A stretch of DNA of 54,855 nucleotides from Verrucomicrobiaceae bacterium (lineage in GTDB: Bacteria > Verrucomicrobiota > Verrucomicrobiia > Verrucomicrobiales > Verrucomicrobiaceae): assembly GCA_947507875.1 (NCBI GenBank), contig CANNQP010000030.1, positions 1-54,855 of the forward strand, given 5' to 3'. Below the pieces are notes generated by a model. That model made no database searches, was not told where the DNA came from, and worked only from the letters and a program-made list of their open reading frames with translations. This document shows, one piece after another, positions 49,078 through 54,855 of the stretch (position 1 is its first letter; each line of letters starts with the position of its first letter). A program made the position numbers and the translations under genes.

Positions 49078-51669
49078 TTATTCCACCACCTTCTTCGTCA
49101 CTGCCTTCTTCGTCGCAGGCTTAGCAGTCGGTTTTGACGCCTTAGCTGGGACCTTCTTCGCCACAGACTTTACCGCCGATTTTGCCGCTACCTTCTTGGC
49201 AGGCTTCTTCGATTTGCCCGCCCTCTCGGCAATCAGCGCCAGCGCCTCTTCCAGCGTCACCGCTTCGGGTGCCGTCTCTTTCGGCAATGTGGCGTTAACC
49301 TTGGCCCACTTCACATAGGGCCGGTGTTTACCAGGCAAAATCTGCACTGGTCCGCCATCGGGGTGCTCGCCCAATTCACGCAAAGGCTCCGCCGCAGGTC
49401 CGCCGCGCCGTCCCGCTAGTTTCAGCGCCAAAACCTCCACCGCGCGATTCATTCCAATGGTGAATACTTCTTCAACATCTGGGATATTGGCATAAAGGCT
49501 GCCATGTTTGATATATGGGCCAAACGGCCCAATTGCCGATTCAACCATCACACCATCATCAGGGTGCGGCCCAATTTGACGGGGCAGGGCCAACAACGCA
49601 ATTGCCCGCTCCAACGTCAGGCTGGTGGGGTCCCAACCTTTTGGCAAGCTGACTCGCGGCGGCTTTGGCACTTCTGACGTAGCCTTTCCGACTTGAACAT
49701 AAGGGCCAAAACGCCCAGCGCGTAGAGAAATTTCCACTCCTTCCTCATTGACGCCCAATACCCGCCCATCAACCGAGCCGCCTTTTGCACCCGAAATAGG
49801 CCTTGTGTAACCACAATCCGGATAGTTACCGCAACCGATAAACGCCCCACCCGATCGCGAGGTTTTCAGGTGCAGTTTTCCAATGCCACAACTTTGGCAA
49901 ATCCGCGGATCAGACCCGTCTTCCCGCAAGGGATACAGATGCGGCGAAAGGAAATCGTCAATCTTTTCAAGAACCTCACCAATGTGCAGGTCCGCAGTCT
50001 CGGCAATCGCTGCCGAAAAATCGCGCCAGAACCTCGACAACACTTCCTTGTAATCCCGCTCGCCCGCCGACACCTCATCCAACTGACTTTCCAGATCAGC
50101 CGTGAAATCATATTCCACATAGCGACGGAAGAAGCTGGTCAAAAACGCCGCAACTAACCGCCCCTTATCCTCGGGGATCAGTCGGTTCTTGTCTTTGCGC
50201 ACATATTCACGGTCAACGATGGTGCTAAGAACTGAGGCATAGGTCGAAGGACGACCGATGCCTAGTTCTTCCATCCGCTTAACCAAAGTTGCCTCGGTAT
50301 AGCGCGGTGGTGGCTGGGTAAAGTGTTGTTCCTGCGCGACTTTGCGCAGGTCCACCGCCTCGTTCGCCATGATCTGCGGCAGACGGCCCTCGTCTTCATC
50401 CTCTTCGTCGCGGCCCTCTTCATAGATCTTCAGGAAACCCTCAAACACCACCACCTGCCCGTTGGCGCGCAAGCAAACCTGCCCATCGGCGCTGGCAATA
50501 TCGACCACCGTGCGCTCAAACCGCGCGCCGGCCATCTGGCTGGAAATCGTGCGTTTCCAGATCAGTTCGTACAATTTGCGCTGATCAGCTTCGGTCAAAT
50601 GCAGATCATCGGGGGCCACTGCCATATCGGTCGGGCGGATACATTCGTGCGCCTCCTGCGCGTTTTTGGCCTTGTTCTTGTAGATACGCGGTCTGTCCGG
50701 CACGTAAGATCCGCCAAAGCGTGCGCCAATTTCCGCCCGCGCCGCCGCAATCGCCTCAGGCGCCATTTCGATGCCGTCGGTCCGCATATAAGTGATGTGG
50801 CCAGCCTCATAAAGCCGCTGCGCCGCCGACATACAGGCCTTCGCCCCCATGCCAAGCTTACGGCTGGCTTCCTGTTGCAGGGTCGAGGTCATAAAGGGAG
50901 CAGACGGATTGCGCAACGCGGGCTTAGCCTCAACCGAGGCCACCCTCAATGTTCGCGAAGTAACACTATGCACAGCGAATTCAGCCGCTTCCGCGGTAGA
51001 AATGTCGAATTTGTCCAACTTCTTGCCCCCAAGCACGGTTAGCCGCGCTTCAAATTCCTGGCCCCGTGGCGTCGCCAAAGTGGCCCCCACGGACCAGAAT
51101 TCGCGCGCGCGAAACGCCTCAACTTCCATCTCCCGCTCAACCACCAAACGCAGGCAAACCGACTGCACCCGCCCCGCAGATCGCGAGCCTGGCCGCTTGC
51201 GCCACAGCACCGGCGACAGGTTAAAGCCCACCAGATAATCCAAAGCCCGCCGCGCAAGATAGGCGTCCACTAGGGGCTGATCTACTTGCCGGGGATGCTT
51301 CATAGCCTCGGTTACCGCATCCTTGGTGATAGCGTTAAACGTCACGCGCGACACCTTTTTGCCCTTCTTCAGGCTACTCGCCAGCGCCTGCTGCAAGTGC
51401 CATGAAATCGCCTCGCCCTCGCGATCAGGGTCTGTTGCAAGGATCAATTCATCGTCGGCTTTCAAGGCATCGGTGATGGCGCGAATATGCTTTTTGCTAT
51501 CCGCCGCCACCTCCCACGTCATTTCGAACCCGTTTTCGGTATCGACCGAACCATTCTTGTTGGGCAGGTCACGCACATGGCCATACGAGGCCAGCACAAC
51601 ATAGTTGGAGCCAAGATATTTGTTAATAGTCTTGGCCTTAGCTGGAGATTCAACAACAACAACAGGCAT
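49078..51669 (-). CDS. topA: DNA topoisomerase I, alphaproteobacterial type
   Basis: In 863 residues the TOPRIM domain has VVVESPAKAKTINKYLG and DPDREGE (80-86), the active Tyr294 lies in HITYMRTDGIEM, and a zinc-ribbon (CQSCGIGK...CGNYPDCGY) lies at ~600. The Lys/Ala-rich tail (KKPAKKVAAKSAVKS) is typical of rhodobacterial TopA. It relaxes negative supercoils by single-strand passage. The sequence (for example GHVRDLPNKNGSVDTENGFEM-type N-terminus) resembles Rhodobacterales, not PVC bacteria; placement between HTH fragments supports transfer. It appears complete. A housekeeping topA may exist elsewhere. Confidence 0.95.
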   Translation of the reverse strand: MPVVVVESPAKAKTINKYLGSNYVVLASYGHVRDLPNKNGSVDTENGFEMTWEVAADSKKHIRAITDALKADDELILATDPDREGEAISWHLQQALASSLKKGKKVSRVTFNAITKDAVTEAMKHPRQVDQPLVDAYLARRALDYLVGFNLSPVLWRKRPGSRSAGRVQSVCLRLVVEREMEVEAFRAREFWSVGATLATPRGQEFEARLTVLGGKKLDKFDISTAEAAEFAVHSVTSRTLRVASVEAKPALRNPSAPFMTSTLQQEASRKLGMGAKACMSAAQRLYEAGHITYMRTDGIEMAPEAIAAARAEIGARFGGSYVPDRPRIYKNKAKNAQEAHECIRPTDMAVAPDDLHLTEADQRKLYELIWKRTISSQMAGARFERTVVDIASADGQVCLRANGQVVVFEGFLKIYEEGRDEEDEDEGRLPQIMANEAVDLRKVAQEQHFTQPPPRYTEATLVKRMEELGIGRPSTYASVLSTIVDREYVRKDKNRLIPEDKGRLVAAFLTSFFRRYVEYDFTADLESQLDEVSAGERDYKEVLSRFWRDFSAAIAETADLHIGEVLEKIDDFLSPHLYPLREDGSDPRICQSCGIGKLHLKTSRSGGAFIGCGNYPDCGYTRPISGAKGGSVDGRVLGVNEEGVEISLRAGRFGPYVQVGKATSEVPKPPRVSLPKGWDPTSLTLERAIALLALPRQIGPHPDDGVMVESAIGPFGPYIKHGSLYANIPDVEEVFTIGMNRAVEVLALKLAGRRGGPAAEPLRELGEHPDGGPVQILPGKHRPYVKWAKVNATLPKETAPEAVTLEEALALIAERAGKSKKPAKKVAAKSAVKSVAKKVPAKASKPTAKPATKKAVTKKVVE

Positions 51670-52061
51670 GAATTTCCGCTGAACACGGAGGATGAAATTT
51701 TTTTATTATGTGGCGCATCCACAGGCTCTGTCAACCTGCCCCTTGGCGTTGATGCTGGGAGTGATGAGGAACCTTTCCATAGCCCATTAAGTGTTTTTTT
51801 ACAGAGTGCAATGCAGTTGGTGCAGAGATTCGTTGTGGCCGAGTCTGGAATCACTGAATGGGATGGTTCAGGCCATCGCACCTATTGTATCGGTTGGCAC
51901 TGTCCCCACAATTTCGAACCGTTATGCACCCTCAATCGTCGTGGATTCCGGCCCGATTTTAGCACACTTGAACAAAAATTTTAGCACACGCACGCCGGAA
52001 GCCATTTTAGAATGGGCATTAGAGCACCTACTGCACTTAAATGGGCTGCAAGAGGTCTGGA
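51670..52061. other. Intergenic stretch upstream of topA, possible gene debris
   Basis: The 392 bases between topA and the first HTH gene should hold the topA promoter. A plus-strand frame includes STRTPEAILEWALEHLLHLN, which faintly recalls the start of a CysH-type reductase, but it is short and lacks motifs. Nothing else can be supported. Confidence 0.3.
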
Positions 52062-52367
52062 TCAGTCCCCCAGCCATGCTTTCACGGTCTTTGGACTGAA
52101 CCTGACCGGGTTGCCCAGTTTTCTGTACGGAAGCCCGAGCTCCCTGAGCTTGGTGACGTGGCGTAGGCTGCAGCGGGCATAACGGGCGACATCTTCGATG
52201 GTCCAAAGGGTTTCCGGCTGGGCCGTATTTTTGGTCTTCCATGCTTGGATCAGCGCTTCAAAACGGAGCACCGCCGCCCGCTGCCCGCATCTGCCGGAGG
52301 GGGCTATTACAACCTCGCGGAGTGTTCCCTCTCTCTCTTGCTCCAGTTGCTGACATTCCGCTTGCAT
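52062..52367 (-). CDS. Excisionase-like HTH protein, 5' end altered
   Basis: The C-terminal ~50 residues form a winged-helix excisionase/HTH_17 domain: TLWTIEDVARYARCSLRHVTKLREL, GLPYRKLGNPVRFSP, KTVKAWLGD. Compared with the intact copy at 53367-53564, the ATG at 52242 is present (MEDQK) but lies in another frame: a small deletion after it shifts the reading frame. The HTH frame stays open to an ATG at 52367 (MQAECQQLEQERE), which would give 101 residues. It may be functional from that start or a broken copy. Xis-like proteins direct excision or repress integrase genes. Confidence 0.55.
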   Translation of the reverse strand: MQAECQQLEQEREGTLREVVIAPSGRCGQRAAVLRFEALIQAWKTKNTAQPETLWTIEDVARYARCSLRHVTKLRELGLPYRKLGNPVRFSPKTVKAWLGD

Positions 52368-52412
52368 CGAGCGAGGCGTCCCGGCATACTTTGAGGAGTT
52401 TGGACCCTTCTC

Positions 52413-52595
52413 ATGGCCTCGAATTCACTCATCTCCAAAACGCTGAAGCCTTATGCGGAGGTCCGCAGGGGCTTCTCCGAAGCGCGGCGGCAGCAGTGGC
52501 TGACGCAGGGACCGGTGACGCTGGAGGCGATCCAGCAGATCCAACAGAGCCGGAAATACGCGCGCTCACCCGTTTCGGCCATGAAACGGGCTTGA
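52413..52595 (+). CDS. Small protein, probable N-terminal part of the kinase-like gene
   Basis: Sixty residues from ATG (MASNSLISKTLKPYAEVRRG). The ending (QQIQQSRKYARSPVSAMKRA) looks less natural than its beginning, whereas in the other frame the same DNA reads TEPEIRALTRFGHETG and runs straight into the kinase-like frame. I infer a frameshift around 52540-52550 that split one gene into two. Stop and next start overlap as TGATG (52593-52597), so as it stands the two could still be translated in tandem. Confidence 0.45.
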   Translation: MASNSLISKTLKPYAEVRRGFSEARRQQWLTQGPVTLEAIQQIQQSRKYARSPVSAMKRA

Positions 52596-53143
52596 TGCTG
52601 GAAACCGCAGCCGTGGGGAGGCTGCTGGATAATGCGGTGTTTGTGGGCCAGGGCCTCGAACATCGGGTGGTGGCACCCACAGGAACAGGGTGTGTGGTCA
52701 AAGATTATGACCCGAGAGTGATCGACCTGGAAACTTTCGACATTTTCTACAAGCCTGCGGAAAACGTCTTCGACTATCTGACGGATCATCTGCTGGCGAA
52801 TCACTTCTTTGGCGACGACATCCGGCTTTACGGACTCTATGTGGAACAGTCTCATCTGCATGTGCTGCTCACACAGCCCTTTATCGCGGGGCGCCACCCG
52901 GTCTGGGAGGAGATGGTGGCCCTGCTTGAAGAGCAGGGACTCCAGCATGAACGCCAGGGCAGTCAGCAATCCCGTTTCTGGGTGAATGGAGGTGAAGCAG
53001 GCCGAATTCTGGTGACGGATGTCCACGAGGACAACGTGATCGTCACCTCGTCTCGCCAGGCACACCCGATCGATGTCCATTTTTCCTTTCCCGGAAGGGC
53101 TGCACGGCTGCAAGCCTTGCAGAAGCTTGGCCTTTGGTATTGA
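52595..53143 (+). CDS. Polyvalent-protein-kinase-like domain protein
   Basis: In 182 residues there are GRLLDNAVFVGQGLEHRVV, GCVVKDYDP, the hydrophobic HLLANHFFGDDIRLYGLYVE, LLTQPFIAGRHP, and VTDVHEDNVIV followed by HPIDVHFSFPG. The layout (GGGEH-like strand, FGDD helix, D-x-H-x-x-N, then PID) fits the putative protein-kinase domain of phage and plasmid polyvalent proteins. D-x-H-x-D-N is the catalytic-loop-like motif. It probably lost its N-terminus by a frameshift. It suggests that this end of the window derives from a mobile element. Confidence 0.55.
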   Translation: MLETAAVGRLLDNAVFVGQGLEHRVVAPTGTGCVVKDYDPRVIDLETFDIFYKPAENVFDYLTDHLLANHFFGDDIRLYGLYVEQSHLHVLLTQPFIAGRHPVWEEMVALLEEQGLQHERQGSQQSRFWVNGGEAGRILVTDVHEDNVIVTSSRQAHPIDVHFSFPGRAARLQALQKLGLWY

Positions 53144-53254
53144 AGTCATGGCCCCCGTTACCTCAGGCATGAAAACCGCCGCCCCAACGACACCCGTCGA
53201 TTCCCGCCGCGCTGCGCCTGCCGGTTGAATCCCATCAAAAACGAGGAAAGGCGA

Positions 53255-53404
53255 ATGAGCAACGAAGGCTCCACGGCCACGAACGAGGGCGGTTACAACT
53301 CCGCCACGGCAGTGATTGATTTTGCCAAGCGCCTTGCTGGTCTTTGCGAAGAGCTGATGCAGTGCCTCAGTCCTCAAACCACCGTTTCACGGCCTCGGGG
53401 CTGA
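53255..53404 (+). CDS. Small hypothetical protein (49 aa)
   Basis: ATG at 53255 is preceded by GAGGAAAGG at a good distance, one of the few clear ribosome sites in the window. The protein is MSNEGSTATNEGGYNSATAV followed by a short helix (IDFAKRLAGLCEELMQCL). Its tail overlaps the end of the opposite-strand HTH gene by 38 bases. Function unknown; may be part of the mobile-element cargo. Confidence 0.4.
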   Translation: MSNEGSTATNEGGYNSATAVIDFAKRLAGLCEELMQCLSPQTTVSRPRG

Positions 53405-53564
53405 AGCGCACGAGATGGCCGAGCTTGCGGTAGGGCAGGCCTTGCTCACGCAGTTTGCTGACGTGGCGCAGGCTGCAGCGCGCGTAGCGGGCCACATCTT
53501 CCATGGTCCAAAGGGCTTCGGGGGCGTGGTTTTCCGACTGGGCAGTAGATTTTTGGTCTTCCAT
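53367..53564 (-). CDS. Excisionase-like HTH (HTH_17) protein
   Basis: A 65-residue protein starting MEDQKSTAQSENH. The HTH domain reads ALWTMEDVARYARCSLRHVSKL, then GLPYRKLGHLVRFSPEAVKRWFED, a MerR/Xis-type winged helix. It is the best-preserved of three related sequences in this part of the window (others at 52062-52367 and 48875-48937). Proteins of this type bind DNA near attachment sites or repress neighbouring genes. No integrase is found within the window. Confidence 0.75.
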   Translation of the reverse strand: MEDQKSTAQSENHAPEALWTMEDVARYARCSLRHVSKLREQGLPYRKLGHLVRFSPEAVKRWFED

Positions 53565-53943
53565 GCCTGTAGGAGCGTGTCAAAACCGAACACCGCCGCT
53601 CGCTGCCCGCACCTGCCGGAGGGTGCGGCTTGTTGCGCAACAAGCAACCGGCATGACCACGCATGTCAGGGCATGACGCCACCGCTGCACCTCAGCCTTT
53701 TGCACCTGTGTTCGCACCTCCCGACTTCCGCACCGGTATTCAGTCTTGCACCTCATGCGTCATCCATTCTGAATCGGTGCCGAGGTATGCTTTTGCGCCG
53801 TCGACTTTTTGAACCGCTCGCACCCCCTGACACCCCCGGCGGAATTTGAGCAGGCTCCCGGGCTGGCCAGGATCATTCATGACAGAAAATTTTCCCATGC
53901 CTGCCCAAACGCCGAAACCCCGATCTGCATAACCCATTAAGCA
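53565..53943. other. Intergenic stretch with an 18-bp palindrome
   Basis: GCTTGTTGCGCAACAAGC at 53628-53645 is a perfect palindrome 64 bases upstream of the HTH start. It could be the operator of that Xis-like regulator or of an integrase that is missing. The same position before the 52062 copy does not show this palindrome. No gene is seen in the remaining sequence. Confidence 0.4.
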
Positions 53944-54662
53944 TCAGCAATGATGCGCAAAACGTTGATCGTCAACGGGGCACATCCAATCCAAGAGGGG
54001 GACGGAGCACATCCAGCGTCCGCGTCCGTCCATGCTGATCTTCACCCCCCAGTTCGTGAGTTGGGTGGTCCACTCTTCACTGGTGAACTGGCCGCCTTGA
54101 TCCGTGTTGAAGATCTCAGGCACACGGCCTGCGCGAGACTGCGCCTTATGCAGGGCTTGCAGGCACAAGGTCCCACTGGCACCTCGTCCAGTGTTGAGCG
54201 GGCGACACCCAGCCGTTGGCATTGCGTCCTCATGCTCAGCTTTGGGCGGTGTGGTTCGATGAGTTCGGCTGCTCGCTCCACACTCCGAGCTGCCTGGACT
54301 TTTTACCACGAAGTCCAGCTTCACGGTGAGTTCGCCGCTCTTGGAGTGCAGTCGCTCGCGCTCCGCCTCGAAGTCCTCCTGCGGGGCCTCTTTGCCCCTT
54401 TCAAACACGCTGCCCGCCTGCATGCTCAACTTCTTCTTCCATTCCGATACCTGCACCGGATGCACGCCGAAATCGGCCGCTATCTGCTGCACTGTCTTGA
54501 TGCCTTTGATGGCTTCCAAAGCCACTCGGGCCTTGAACTCGGGGTCATGTCTTTTGCGTTTGGCTTTCACTTCCGTTCTGGGTGTTCGGTTGATTGCCAA
54601 AGCCCGCTCTGACCATAACTTCATTCCTTCGCTTTGCTGGTCCAACTTTTGGGGTACACCTC
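53944..54662 (-). mobile_element. IS3-family element with an internal deletion
   Basis: The right end reads TGAGGTGTACCCCAAAAG on the minus strand (near 54662). OrfA is largely there: KRKRHDPEFKARVALEAIKG, DFGVHPVQVSEWKKKL and FEAERERLHSKSGELTVKLD. OrfB begins in another frame (EPHRPKLSMRTQCQRLGVAR) and jumps to IFNTDQGGQFTSEEWTTQL, so about half of the catalytic core is deleted; it ends early at VKISMDGRGR. The transposase cannot be active. The truncated end meets the 23-bp sequence at 53987-54009. Confidence 0.75.
53987..54009. repeat. 23-bp sequence shared with 4823-4845
   Basis: CAATCCAAGAGGGGGACGGA followed by GCA occurs here and at 4823-4845 in the same orientation. In both places it begins exactly where IS3-type reading sense is lost (OrfB end here, OrfA end there). 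No transposase carries it internally as far as I know. It may be an end of an unidentified small element or a recombination hot spot. Confidence 0.55.
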
Positions 54663-54754
54663 AATTTAGCGCAGTGAGGGGGTGAAGGGCGACCGCGGAC
54701 TGTCGGGGAGCACGGTGGATCGTCGGCTCACAGCCACGGTGGCGGCGGCGGCAC
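54663..54754. repeat. 92-bp direct repeat, copy 2
   Basis: Near-identical to 48523-48614, in the same orientation. It begins immediately after the IS3 end (CTCAATTTAGCG). After the shared part, sequences diverge (CAGAGACAAAGCAAGC here). The frame EHGGSSAHSHGGG stays open from 54678 to the window edge, so part of a gene may lie here. The pair brackets a 6-kb stretch. Confidence 0.8.
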
Positions 54755-54855
54755 AGAGACAAAGCAAGCTGGTGAGATGACACTGCTGGAGAGCGAGGTG
54801 CACGGCTCCAGCGAGATAAACCAACGTCAGTGTCAGCGTGGGGAGGAGATTGGTC

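Noticed and set aside
48923..49318. Plus-strand frame with Phe/Ala-rich sequence resembling a membrane protein.
   Set aside because: It is the antisense of the Lys/Ala-rich topA tail, which yields hydrophobic codons.
50323..51042. Plus-strand frame of 239 residues.
   Set aside because: Antisense of topA.
51791..52099. Plus-strand frame with STRTPEAILEWALEH, faintly like the N-terminus of a CysH reductase.
   Set aside because: Too short, no catalytic motif and no continuation; chance resemblance cannot be excluded.

Overview
The window looks like an accessory, defence-rich region of a Verrucomicrobiota (PVC-group) chromosome. This is an inference from protein style: Sel1 repeats, PVC-type leucine-rich-like repeats, FGE-sulfatase-fold proteins, WGR and RyR modules, and few Shine-Dalgarno sites. 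No rRNA, tRNA, CRISPR array or core operon was seen, so the taxonomic call is soft. One gene, topA, looks alphaproteobacterial and is probably a recent import.

Layout. 1-5.4 kb is a graveyard: a left-edge gene cut by the window, a small CxxC protein, a secreted Sel1 protein, two near-identical 3' remnants of one AAA ATPase gene, and at least three broken transposases. 5.4-17.9 kb is a run of eight plus-strand genes: FGE-fold protein, LRR-like protein, vWA/metallopeptidase-like protein, MoxR-type AAA ATPase, second LRR-like protein, membrane TrkA-N/RyR protein, TIR protein with a WGR-like C-terminus, and third LRR-like protein. I read this as a candidate conflict (abortive-infection-like) system: repeat proteins sense, MoxR-vWA gates, TIR and RyR-channel proteins act. 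It is the most interesting part of the window.

18.0-24.2 kb holds an Mre11/SbcD-like nuclease and a Rad50/SbcC-like ATPase in an overlapping pair, then a NERD-helicase. 24.2-32.7 kb is a DNA phosphorothioation (Dnd) modification locus: associated methyltransferase, dndA on the opposite strand, and dndBCDE. 32.7-44.2 kb is a long convergent minus-strand operon of probable restriction genes: HARE-HTH, small protein, SMC-like ATPase, dnd-associated protein 4, PLD-helicase restriction enzyme, GIY-YIG, DGQHR protein, a second small protein/ATPase/associated-protein set, and an HNH nuclease with a likely sulfur-binding domain. The small protein-ATPase-associated protein triad is present twice. 44.3-48.1 kb is a separate minus-strand operon: an SF2 helicase plus two unknown proteins that share a beta-rich motif.

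48.1-54.9 kb is mosaic: a 92-bp repeat at both ends, topA, three relatives of one excisionase-like HTH gene, a broken polyvalent-kinase-like gene and a deleted IS3 element. Modification, PT-directed restriction, nucleases, helicases and a TIR system lie side by side, so the window reads as a defence island bounded by mobile-element debris.
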